DNA from: an uncultured Bacteroidales bacterium
GTDB taxonomy: Bacteria; Bacteroidota; Bacteroidia; Bacteroidales; UBA932
Reading direction: 5' to 3'
DNA: 6,716 nucleotides
NCBI GenBank assembly: GCA_946545765.1
Contig: CAMNNS010000082.1
Location: 1-6,716 of the forward strand
The notes beneath the pieces were generated by a model that saw nothing but the letters and a program-made list of their open reading frames with translations, made no database searches and was not told the DNA's origin. Both the position numbers and the translations under genes were made by a program. Shown piece by piece: positions 1-6,716 of the stretch (its first letter is position 1; each line of letters starts with the position of its first letter).

Positions 1-1411
1 GTTTATGACCGAGAGATAAACGGCGGTTCTCTTGATCTATTTCAAGAACAATTACCTCAAATTTTTCACCAAGAGAAGTAAATTCAGAAGGATGTTTAAT
101 TTTCTTAGTCCAAGACAAATCGCTAACATGAACTAAACCATCAACTCCCTCTTCTAACTCTACAAACACTCCAAAGTTTGTAAAGTTTCTTACAATAGCT
201 ATATGTTTACTTCCTACAGGATATTTTTCTGTAATAGTTGCCCATGGATCTGGTTTTAATTGTTTGATTCCAAGAGACATTTTGCGTTCTTCCTTATCTA
301 AAGTTAAAACTTGTGCCTCTATCTCATCACCCATCTTTAAGAAATCCTGAGCACTTCTTAAATGAGACGACCAACTCATTTCAGATACATGGATAAGCCC
401 CTCAATACCAGGTTGAATCTCCACGAATGCACCATAATCTGTAAGCACAACAACTTTTCCTTTGATTGTATCACCTACTTTAAGATTTGGATCTAATGCA
501 TCCCATGGATGAGGTGTAAGTTGTTTTAGACCTAAAGCAATTCTCTTTTTCTCCTCATCAAAATCCATAATTACAACATTAATCTTCTCATCTAATTTAA
601 CAATCTCTTCTGGGTTGTTAATTCTTCCCCATGAAAGATCAGTAATATGGATTAGACCATCAACACCACCTAAATCTACGAACACACCATAAGATGTAAT
701 GTTCTTAACGATACCCTCAAGAACTTGTCCTTTCTCCAACTTGCTCATAATCTCAGACTTTTGAGCTTCTAACTCTGCCTCAATAAGAGCTTTATGAGAA
801 AGAACTACATTTCTGTATTCGTGATTTATTTTAACAACTTTGAACTCCATTGTTTTATCAACAAATTGGTCATAGTCTCTGATAGGTTTTACATCTATTT
901 GAGAACCTGGTAAGAATGCTTCGATACCAAATACATCTACAATCATACCACCTTTTGTCCTTGCCTTGATAAAACCTTTAACAATTTCATTATTATCAAA
1001 TGCAAGATTAACTCTATCCCAAGATTTAAGAGAGCAAGCTTTTTTGTGAGATAATATAAGTTGTCCCCTCTTATCCTCTGCGTTATCTACATAAACCTCA
1101 ACTTTATCCCCTACTTTTAAATCTGGATTATATCTAAATTCGCTGATAGGAATAACACCCTCGCTCTTGTAGCCAATATTAACCACAACCTCTCTTTTAG
1201 AAACAGATGTTACTGTACCTCCAACTACTTCATTCTCAGTAATATTAGACAATGATTCAGAATACTGTTTTTCTAACTCTTCTTTTGATGCTCCAAAAGT
1301 GTTTTCTTGTTCAAAAGCATCCCAATCAAATTTTTCAGGAGCAACCGAAACATTGCTCTTTCTTTTTTTAAGAGTATTGTTAATACCCTCATTTTGAATA
1401 ATTTCTTCCAT
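1..1411 (-). CDS. rpsA: 30S ribosomal protein S1, 3' end beyond the window
   Basis: This is ribosomal protein S1, the RNA-binding protein that helps bring mRNA to the 30S subunit. The visible 470 residues have a charged N-terminal extension (about 1-57, with FDWDAFE at 28-34) followed by five S1/OB-fold repeats at about 59-124, 142-207, 228-297, 313-384 and 398-470. The repeats carry the family signature: YGVFVDL at 241-247 then DGLIHITDLSW at 251-261; YGAFVEI at 326-332 then EGLIHVSEMSW at 337-347; FGVFVEL at 413-419 then DGLVHVSDLSW at 424-434. The frame is still open at base 1; the family usually has six repeats and just under 600 residues, so the last repeat and tail should lie to the left. 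The ATG at 1411-1409 is well supported: an in-frame TAA lies at 1423-1421 with no alternative start between. No Shine-Dalgarno sequence precedes it, as is usual in Bacteroidota. It has its own predicted promoter and leader. Identity is very secure. Confidence 0.97.
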   Translation of the reverse strand, partial: MEEIIQNEGINNTLKKRKSNVSVAPEKFDWDAFEQENTFGASKEELEKQYSESLSNITENEVVGGTVTSVSKREVVVNIGYKSEGVIPISEFRYNPDLKVGDKVEVYVDNAEDKRGQLILSHKKACSLKSWDRVNLAFDNNEIVKGFIKARTKGGMIVDVFGIEAFLPGSQIDVKPIRDYDQFVDKTMEFKVVKINHEYRNVVLSHKALIEAELEAQKSEIMSKLEKGQVLEGIVKNITSYGVFVDLGGVDGLIHITDLSWGRINNPEEIVKLDEKINVVIMDFDEEKKRIALGLKQLTPHPWDALDPNLKVGDTIKGKVVVLTDYGAFVEIQPGIEGLIHVSEMSWSSHLRSAQDFLKMGDEIEAQVLTLDKEERKMSLGIKQLKPDPWATITEKYPVGSKHIAIVRNFTNFGVFVELEEGVDGLVHVSDLSWTKKIKHPSEFTSLGEKFEVIVLEIDQENRRLSLGHK

Positions 1412-1450
1412 AATAAAAACTTATTAGTTTGTTAAACATTATTTATAAAC

Positions 1451-1483
1451 GGGGAGTAATAAAGATATTCTTTAATAGACCCC
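1451..1483 (-). promoter_or_regulatory. Candidate regulatory hairpin in the rpsA mRNA leader
   Basis: Two 15-base arms (1469-1483 and 1451-1465) around a 3-base loop can fold in the rpsA transcript. Read on the mRNA, the stem has four outer G-C pairs (GGGG with CCCC), a 2x2 internal mismatch, two A-U pairs, one U-U mismatch and six inner pairs closing an AUA loop. It starts about 7 bases after the predicted transcription start and ends about 40 bases before the ATG, and no U-tract follows, so it is not a terminator. S1 represses its own translation through leader structure in E. coli. A similar role here is inference only; it could instead be an mRNA-stabilising 5' hairpin. Confidence 0.45.
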
Positions 1484-1496
1484 AAATTTGCGGTTG

Positions 1497-1527
1497 CGAA
1501 TATAATTAATTTATTGGAAATCACAAA
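1497..1527 (-). promoter_or_regulatory. Bacteroidota-type promoter for rpsA
   Basis: On the minus strand TTTG (1527-1524) is followed after exactly 19 bases by TATATTCG (1504-1497). The latter matches the Bacteroidota -7 consensus TAnnTTTG at five of its six fixed positions, and the spacing is within the usual range. Transcription would start near 1490, giving a leader of about 80 bases before the rpsA ATG. It is the only convincing match I found between the peptidase stop and rpsA. The -33 element lies in the U-tract of the upstream terminator. The start site is predicted from the consensus alone. Confidence 0.6.
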
Positions 1528-1564
1528 AAAATAATGGGTGTCAAAGAATTTTGGCACCCATTAT
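1525..1564 (-). terminator. Strong intrinsic terminator of the tricorn-type peptidase gene
   Basis: The minus-strand transcript folds into a stem of ATAATGGGTG with CACCCATTAT, extended inward by a G-U wobble and further pairs to about 15 pairs, with a loop of about 4 bases. It is followed at once by seven U residues (1531-1525, the first shared with the stem foot). It begins 20 bases after the peptidase stop codon. Stem, small loop and U-tract are a textbook rho-independent terminator in this direction. On the plus strand no comparable U-tract follows the stem, so it works mainly for minus-strand transcription. Confidence 0.9.
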
Positions 1565-1584
1565 CACAGAATATTGTTACTAAG

Positions 1585-4500
1585 TTATTTTATCTCTTTT
1601 AATAAACCTTTAACTGCAGCTTCCAATTGTGAATCTTTCCCATTTAAAAACTCATTATATGGTAAAGCTACCTCTTCATCGGGATAAAATTGAGTATTCT
1701 CTGTAACTTTTCCATCTACACCCATTGAGGCAATCATAGGGATACCAAATACAATTGTTGGGTCTATCTGAGTCTCCCACCAAACTGCTGTTCCTGTTCC
1801 AGGAACCGGCATACCATAAACTTTTCCTATTTTATTTTGTTGATATACAAATGGGAACATAAAGGCATCTGAGTAATTACCTTCACATGTTAAAACTGCA
1901 CTTGGTTTATTCCACCTTCCTAAAGGTTCACCATCATCTAATAATTCACCCTGAGGAGCATATCGCATATAAATTTTACCTCCCAAAAGGGTAACCAATT
2001 CATCATGCAACCAACCACCACCATTAAATCTTGTATCAACAATAGCGGCTTTTTTCTTAGAATGTTTACCCAATAATTGGCTGTAAATCACTTGATAACT
2101 CTGTTGATTCATCCCTTGAACGTGCACATAACCAAGTTTTCCTCCACTTAAAGAATCAACCATTTTATCCATTCTTCTAACCCAATTTTCGTATAACAAA
2201 GAGGTCATTGCACTTTGAGGAACAGGGCGGATAGATTGTTTATATACTGTACCATTAGATTTTACAGACAATATAGTATTAACCCCAGCAATATTATTCA
2301 AGAATTTGTTGTAGTTGTCATCGGCTTTTATCTCCTCACCATTGATTGCAGTAATAATATCCCCTGGCTTAATCTTGACAGCAAGCTTATCAGAAGGACC
2401 GCCCGGAATAATAGCACTAACTTTAATACCATCACCTTTATAAGTCTCATCAAATAACAATCCAAGAGATGCTGTTGCATCTGCTCCAGAAGCTGGACGA
2501 TGAGAATAACGACCACCTGTATGAGAAGCATTAAGCTCTCCAAGGAGTTCACTTAAAAGAACTTGGAAGTCATAATTATTATTTATATAAGGTAGAAATT
2601 TTGCATACTCATCGCGATACATTTTCCAATTTATACCATGAATCTTAGGGTCATAGAATTTTTTAACAACTTGTAACCACATATGATTAAACATATATGC
2701 CCTCTCTCCTGCAGCATCTAATTCCATTCTACCTGCAATCGCGATAGGTTTTGCCATACCATTATTAACATCAACCTTAACAGGGACACCATTTCTAATT
2801 CCAAATAAAGATTTCTCATCTTTACTTAATTCCATACCAGATAAAGAACCAACATTTCCTACTTTCTTTGTCTCTTTACTTCTTGTATCTGTAACCCATA
2901 AATCTTGCCCTCTATCTCCACCTTGCAAGAAATATAATTTCTTTCCATCTTTTGTAAGTGCATAACTGTAGCCTCCTCTTCCATTGGCAGATAGACGAGC
3001 TATTCTATGCTCTATACCATCTAAATCTACAACAACTTTATCTTTAGGTTTATCAGCTTTAGTGTCTTTTTTAGCATCTTTATCTTTTTTATCTGTTTTA
3101 TCAGGTGTAGGTTTCTTCTCTTTCTCCCTTTCGTTTTGTAACTCAAAATCTTCTTTAGTAAGCATATAGTTGTCGTATGACTCTTTATTAAAGAAAGCTG
3201 CCATAATACCCCCTTGAGAAACATAGGTCATAGCATTGCCGTTAAATCCAAACCTTCCTGCTCTCTCACCATAACCGCTATTTACTGGATGACGAATTTC
3301 CCCACCATCTACACTAATTAAAGCAGAATTACTACCCCTCATATTATTCTTTTGGTCATCAACTAACAACCATTTACTATCGGGACTCCATTGATACCCC
3401 CAATCGCCATCTCTATAAGAGTGATTATGCCCTTTTGGTAAAATTATAGTAACTTTCTTACTCTTTAAGTCCATTACTTTAAGAATATTACGTTCGCAGA
3501 TATATGCAATCTTTTTACCATCAGGAGAAACTTCTGGTTGGAAATTATCTTTACCATCTGATACAACTTTTTCTATATCTATTAAAGTTGAAGCATAGAA
3601 ATATCTCTCTGTGCTATCCTGTAATTTAGCTCTGCAAATTGTCCAATTTCCATCAACCTCAGCGGCATAATATATTGCCTTAGAATCTGGTGCCCAAGTA
3701 ACCATTCTCTCTTGATATGGAGTATTTGTAATTCTCTTGGTACGAGCATTATCTACACTTACCACAAATAGTTCACCTCTATTTATTATTGCTATCTCTT
3801 TTCCGTTAGGAGAAACAGCAAATTCGCTTGCATTGTTTATTGCGAGGTTTTGTGTTTTTTGATAACCTGCATTTGTAGATACACTTATAGAGAGTTTTTG
3901 AGGTTTTGCATCATTCTTAACAGTATAAATATCCCCTTTCCAAACAAATATAAGTGTCCCATTTTTAGAGACAGATAGTTCTCTGACAGGAAAATCCTTA
4001 AATGATGTTATTTGTTTCTCTGTGCCATTAGCTATATCTCTTTTATAGATATTTAAAGTATTACTCTTTTCGTGAGTATAATAAACATGTTTATCATCTG
4101 GGCTAAATAGAGGAGCTAAATTTTCTCCAGCAAAATCAGAGATTTGTTTATAGGTGTTATTTTTAATATCATAAATCCATATATCACGGGTTACAGATGA
4201 TGTATGATGTTTTCTCCAAGGGTCTTCGTAGCCTTTTTTATCTTGAAAAACTATTTGAGAACCATCTGAATTGTAGCGTGCCTCATCTGCACCTGCAGCT
4301 GTAATTAAAATAGGGCGCCCCCCTTTAATTGGAATTGTATATAGATTTTTAAACATATTAGAAGGGAATCTTACACTCTGAGCTGGTGCAAATCTTCCAC
4401 TTCCGAATAGTACGTTTTTGCTATCTGGTGTAAAATCAAACGGAAAATCTGGTGTAGAATTATATGTTAATCTTGTTGGAACTCCACCACCTGAAGGCAT

Positions 4501-4794
4501 AACAAAAATATCAAAATTCCCATAAATATCACTTGCATAAGCTATGTATTTACCGTCATGGCTCCAGATAGGGCGTGTTTTGTAATCATCACCACTTGTT
4601 ATTTGTACTGCCACACCACCATCCGAACTAACTTTATACAAATTCCCCATATAGGCAAAAACGATTTGACTACCATCGGGAGAAATAGAAGGAGTCCTTA
4701 ACCAACGGGCCTCCTGCTGAGCGAATAGCTCATTAGAAATGAATGACATTGCAAACAATAGGGCAAATGTCAAGATAAAACAATTTTTTTTCAT
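1585..4794 (-). CDS. Exported tricorn-type S41 peptidase (propellers, C1, PDZ, C2)
   Basis: A large serine peptidase of the tricorn (S41B) group, which in archaea trims short peptides to di- and tripeptides. Residues 1-25 form a Sec signal peptide (MKKN start, hydrophobic core, probable cleavage after LFA25); there is no lipobox, so a periplasmic or secreted soluble enzyme is expected. Residues 30 to about 680 carry at least 12 TolB/PD40-type blade motifs (for example SPDG at 38 and 423, SPDD at 231, SPNG at 328, SPDS at 470, TKDG at 614), fitting two beta-propellers. Then come a C1 domain (about 690-765), a PDZ domain (about 770-858) and the catalytic C2 domain (about 884-1045). Predicted catalytic residues by motif are Ser757-His758 in NASHTGG, nucleophile Ser975 in GNYSDAF and Glu1032 in TENTQFYPDEE, with the RFNGGG loop at 922-927. 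A Lys/Asp-rich insert (551-587) interrupts the second propeller region. Full length and apparently intact. It lies 82 bases after the acyltransferase gene, without a clear promoter of its own. Natural substrate unknown. Confidence 0.93.
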   Translation of the reverse strand: MKKNCFILTFALLFAMSFISNELFAQQEARWLRTPSISPDGSQIVFAYMGNLYKVSSDGGVAVQITSGDDYKTRPIWSHDGKYIAYASDIYGNFDIFVMPSGGGVPTRLTYNSTPDFPFDFTPDSKNVLFGSGRFAPAQSVRFPSNMFKNLYTIPIKGGRPILITAAGADEARYNSDGSQIVFQDKKGYEDPWRKHHTSSVTRDIWIYDIKNNTYKQISDFAGENLAPLFSPDDKHVYYTHEKSNTLNIYKRDIANGTEKQITSFKDFPVRELSVSKNGTLIFVWKGDIYTVKNDAKPQKLSISVSTNAGYQKTQNLAINNASEFAVSPNGKEIAIINRGELFVVSVDNARTKRITNTPYQERMVTWAPDSKAIYYAAEVDGNWTICRAKLQDSTERYFYASTLIDIEKVVSDGKDNFQPEVSPDGKKIAYICERNILKVMDLKSKKVTIILPKGHNHSYRDGDWGYQWSPDSKWLLVDDQKNNMRGSNSALISVDGGEIRHPVNSGYGERAGRFGFNGNAMTYVSQGGIMAAFFNKESYDNYMLTKEDFELQNEREKEKKPTPDKTDKKDKDAKKDTKADKPKDKVVVDLDGIEHRIARLSANGRGGYSYALTKDGKKLYFLQGGDRGQDLWVTDTRSKETKKVGNVGSLSGMELSKDEKSLFGIRNGVPVKVDVNNGMAKPIAIAGRMELDAAGERAYMFNHMWLQVVKKFYDPKIHGINWKMYRDEYAKFLPYINNNYDFQVLLSELLGELNASHTGGRYSHRPASGADATASLGLLFDETYKGDGIKVSAIIPGGPSDKLAVKIKPGDIITAINGEEIKADDNYNKFLNNIAGVNTILSVKSNGTVYKQSIRPVPQSAMTSLLYENWVRRMDKMVDSLSGGKLGYVHVQGMNQQSYQVIYSQLLGKHSKKKAAIVDTRFNGGGWLHDELVTLLGGKIYMRYAPQGELLDDGEPLGRWNKPSAVLTCEGNYSDAFMFPFVYQQNKIGKVYGMPVPGTGTAVWWETQIDPTIVFGIPMIASMGVDGKVTENTQFYPDEEVALPYNEFLNGKDSQLEAAVKGLLKEIK

Positions 4795-4860
4795 ATTAAA
4801 TTAGATTAAGATTAACACAATAAGTATAGGTATATATTAGACGCATTTTAGGGCATTTTG

Positions 4861-4890
4861 TAAAAAAGAAACGAGACTATTTCTTTTTTA
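4861..4890 (-). terminator. Weak AT-rich hairpin at the acyltransferase stop codon
   Basis: Perfect 11-base arms, TAAAAAAGAAA and TTTCTTTTTTA, flank an 8-base loop (4872-4879) that contains the acyltransferase TAG stop. In the minus-strand transcript the second arm is itself a U-rich run, so this could be a weak or partial terminator, or it could protect the 3' end of the operon message. Only one G-C pair is present, so the stem is much weaker than the one at 1525-1564. Part of the symmetry follows from the terminal Lys-Lys-Lys codons. Readthrough into the peptidase gene is plausible. Confidence 0.35.
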
Positions 4891-6037
4891 TGTGATTGTC
4901 AAGAGAATAAGCATATATTTTAAGGTAAATATCTCTCAAACTTGAAACTTCGCCATTTAAACTTTCTAAAATTGCCCCCATCGTTGTTACAAAATTGTTA
5001 TACTCTTTGGCAGTATAATTGTTTTTATATTCTACCGTATTATGCAATATATCGTGAGCAATATAGTTTGTATTGTGCAATTTATAACCTGAATAGATTT
5101 TCTTATCTATGATATTTGCCAAAGAAGATATTGCATCATTTCTTTCTAAATTTTTAAAATCGGCAATCTCTTCTTTTGAGATTGGATTGCAAATTTGAAT
5201 ATGAACATCACCCTTTGGGGTTAAGATACCATCTAAAATACTTTTCTGATCCTCTCCGGGGGTTTTAATATATTTGTCTGATTTAGATATATATAATTCT
5301 CTGACTTTTTGTTTTATACATGTTTCCCACTGATACGAAATAGCGATTGGAACAATATTTAATTCAGTTATATTTTTAAACATATCTTTATCTCCACTTA
5401 AAGAGAGCATTTTTAGAACAGTAGGGTTTGTCTTATCAAAACCATCTTTTGTCCTACCATTTCTTTGAGCTATCCAAACAGAAGTAGCTCTTTTATTGAT
5501 AGAATACCTAATATAATCAGATAAGTGTAAAGAAGTTTTATAAAACTCAGAAGCAGTACCTTTTCTTACAACCTTAAACATCCTATTAGATTTCCCAAAA
5601 TCTGTAACCAAACCAGGCTGCATTAAATTATCACCGAATGTGATTTCAGAACACTCTAAACCACTATTATACAGTGCTATCTGTAATAGAGCCGCATCTA
5701 ATAAAATATCTCTGTGATTAGAGATAAAAAGGTAAGGTTTCCCTTTCTCTAATTTCTCAAATCCGCTATATGTAAAATTTGATATTGTTTTTTCTATAAT
5801 TTTATTGATGGCATTAAACATAAACTTAATCTGGAACTCACTCACTTTAGTATAACTTGTAAATTCCTCTATTTTCTGAAGTAGCCTTTCCCCTTGATAT
5901 ATAAAACTCATAATAGGTATAAAATCCTTATCCTGAGAGATTCGCAACATTGCTTGAGGAATCTCTTCATCGCGATACGGTCTTATATCATCATAGATAT
6001 TAGATATGTCTTTTGGTGTAAGGGTTGAAATATCCAT
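4877..6037 (-). CDS. PlsC/PlsB-like glycerolipid acyltransferase
   Basis: A probable acyltransferase of the glycerol-3-phosphate / 1-acylglycerol-3-phosphate family, which moves a fatty acyl group onto a glycerolipid precursor at the cytoplasmic membrane face. Visible motifs are the catalytic block I, SNHRDILLD (106-114), a strongly basic segment with GRTKDG (194-199) in the place of the substrate-binding block, and NIVPIAISY (227-235) matching the last block (hydrophobic, then P and I). The N-terminal DDIRPYRDEEIP (16-27) and the whole layout resemble a Bacteroidales family of about 380 residues. The spacing His108-Asp114 is HX5D rather than the classical HX4D. No transmembrane segment or signal peptide is evident, so peripheral membrane binding is likely. 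The ATG at 6037 lies 4 bases after the esterase stop, indicating one operon. Exact acceptor (glycerol 3-phosphate, lysophosphatidate or an ornithine/amino lipid) cannot be told from sequence, so no gene symbol is given. Confidence 0.85.
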   Translation of the reverse strand: MDISTLTPKDISNIYDDIRPYRDEEIPQAMLRISQDKDFIPIMSFIYQGERLLQKIEEFTSYTKVSEFQIKFMFNAINKIIEKTISNFTYSGFEKLEKGKPYLFISNHRDILLDAALLQIALYNSGLECSEITFGDNLMQPGLVTDFGKSNRMFKVVRKGTASEFYKTSLHLSDYIRYSINKRATSVWIAQRNGRTKDGFDKTNPTVLKMLSLSGDKDMFKNITELNIVPIAISYQWETCIKQKVRELYISKSDKYIKTPGEDQKSILDGILTPKGDVHIQICNPISKEEIADFKNLERNDAISSLANIIDKKIYSGYKLHNTNYIAHDILHNTVEYKNNYTAKEYNNFVTTMGAILESLNGEVSSLRDIYLKIYAYSLDNHIKKK

Positions 6038-6041
6038 ACTA

Positions 6042-6716
6042 TTACAGATTTTTTATCCAAGTGATAAAATCGTTTTCCCATTTATATACATCAGAAGTTT
6101 TTAAAGCATTTATCCCAAACCCATGCCCTCCTGTTTTATAAATCTTATATACAAAATTATCAACTTTATATCTATTTAAAGTATCTATGAAATCATAAGT
6201 ACCTCTTATATCAACTACTGAGTCATTCTGACAATGAATAATATATATAGGAGGTAACTTTTGCTTTTGTGCTACTTCACCTACCCTCATTTCTAAGGAG
6301 AGGGGTTCCTCTAAAAGTTTATTCCCTCTCAAAAGATATTTTTTTGAATCTTTATGAGAGTAGGGTTTAGCCATAGTAATAACAGGATATACCATACCAA
6401 CAAAAGAGGGTTTATAGTAATCTTCTTCAAATATGGTACAACCCGCTAAATGTCCACCTGCGGAGAAACCAAGTACTCCAATATTTGTAGTATCTATATT
6501 CAAATCTAAACTATGAGATTTTATATAGTCTAAAGCCTTTCTATAACACTCTAATTGTTGTGGATATTTTGCTCCAAAATATCCTATGCTATATCTTAAC
6601 ACAATAGCAACGTAACCTTTTGATGCTAAATATTTTGCCACCTTTTTACCCTCTCCTCTCATCGCTAAATAATAATAACTCCCACCGGGAAAAATTATTA
6701 TAGCTTTTCTTTTTGA
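6042..6716 (-). CDS. Alpha/beta-hydrolase esterase, 5' end beyond the window
   Basis: The C-terminal 224 residues of an alpha/beta-hydrolase fold esterase of the BD-FAE/acetylesterase type, which removes acyl groups such as acetate from sugars or small esters. The frame stays open to base 6716, where the strand IIIFPGGSYYYLA precedes EG; FPGG is the oxyanion-hole motif (HGG-like), so the Met at 6662 is internal and not the start. Downstream are the nucleophile elbow GFSAGGH (Ser codon 6464-6462), acid Asp in HCQNDSVVD (codon 6224-6222) and His in TGGHGFG (codon 6125-6123), in the standard order and spacing. The catalytic core looks complete; only an N-terminal part, perhaps including a signal peptide, is missing, so location in the cell is unknown. 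It ends 4 bases before the acyltransferase start. Carbohydrate deacetylation is usual for relatives in Bacteroidales, but no sugar-use genes are visible here, and a lipid or xenobiotic ester is possible. Confidence 0.88.
   Translation of the reverse strand, partial: SKRKAIIIFPGGSYYYLAMRGEGKKVAKYLASKGYVAIVLRYSIGYFGAKYPQQLECYRKALDYIKSHSLDLNIDTTNIGVLGFSAGGHLAGCTIFEEDYYKPSFVGMVYPVITMAKPYSHKDSKKYLLRGNKLLEEPLSLEMRVGEVAQKQKLPPIYIIHCQNDSVVDIRGTYDFIDTLNRYKVDNFVYKIYKTGGHGFGINALKTSDVYKWENDFITWIKNL

Noticed and set aside
1389..1439. Short upstream frame of 16 codons (ATG at 1439) in the rpsA leader, overlapping the rpsA start out of frame
   Set aside because: An ATG by chance is likely in such AT-rich DNA, and nothing in the encoded peptide suggests a leader function. 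Conservation in relatives would be needed to revive it.
2215..2457. Open frame of 80 codons on the plus strand
   Set aside because: It lies wholly antisense to the PDZ/C2 part of the peptidase, has no recognisable domain, and the peptidase frame is clearly the coding one.
2984..3169. Open frame of 61 codons on the plus strand, rich in Ser and Leu and looking like a membrane peptide
   Set aside because: It is the antisense reading of the Lys/Asp-rich linker codons in the peptidase; the hydrophobic look comes from complementing AAA/GAT-type codons.
3027..3224. Open frame of 65 codons on the minus strand in another frame of the peptidase gene
   Set aside because: Lys/Leu/Ile-rich out-of-frame reading of the same low-complexity region, with no independent coding evidence.
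4843..4859. Direct repeat GCATTTT twice, 10 bases apart, upstream of the peptidase gene
   Set aside because: One-helical-turn spacing is suggestive of a protein-binding site, but 7-base repeats in AT-rich DNA are easily due to chance.
4795..4876. Promoter for the peptidase gene
   Set aside because: I found no TTTG plus TAnnTTTG pair at proper spacing in this gap; the best partial matches have several mismatches.
6042..6662. Esterase gene starting at the Met codon at 6662
   Set aside because: The frame is open for 18 more codons to the window edge and these encode the FPGG oxyanion-hole motif, so this Met is internal.
1..6716. New multi-gene system, mobile element, CRISPR array, tRNA or riboswitch
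   Set aside because: All four genes belong to known families with intact motifs, the gaps are short and explained by transcription signals, and no array, terminal repeat or RNA fold beyond those listed was seen.

Overview
The window is a compact, AT-rich stretch (roughly one third G+C by eye) with four protein genes, all on the minus strand, the outer two cut by the window edges. It reads as ordinary chromosomal DNA of a member of the Bacteroidota, most likely Bacteroidales. Three things point there: the S1 protein and the HRDxxLD-type acyltransferase resemble Bacteroidales relatives, start codons lack Shine-Dalgarno sequences, and the promoter before rpsA fits the Bacteroidota pattern (TTTG, about 19 bases, TAnnTTTG) rather than TTGACA/TATAAT. 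The genus cannot be told from this.

In transcription order (right to left): (1) 6716-6042, the C-terminal 224 residues of an alpha/beta-hydrolase esterase with a complete Ser-Asp-His triad; (2) 6037-4877, a 386-residue PlsC/PlsB-like glycerolipid acyltransferase only 4 bases downstream, so almost certainly in the same operon; (3) after an 82-base gap holding a weak AT hairpin, 4794-1585, a 1069-residue exported tricorn-type S41 peptidase with two beta-propellers, C1, PDZ and catalytic C2 domains; (4) after a 173-base gap, rpsA for ribosomal protein S1, of which 470 residues and five S1 repeats are visible before the left edge.

The gap between the peptidase and rpsA is the richest regulatory region. 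It holds a strong intrinsic terminator for the peptidase, a Bacteroidota-type rpsA promoter whose -33 element lies inside the terminator's U-tract, and a 33-base hairpin in the predicted rpsA leader. No stretch longer than 300 bases lacks a gene.

The genes belong to different processes: lipid synthesis, an esterase of unknown substrate, envelope peptide breakdown, and translation. I see no mobile element, CRISPR array, RNA gene, phage or defence module, and no evidence of a new multi-gene system. The points most worth checking are the rpsA leader hairpin, the terminator-promoter overlap, and the HX5D spacing in the acyltransferase.
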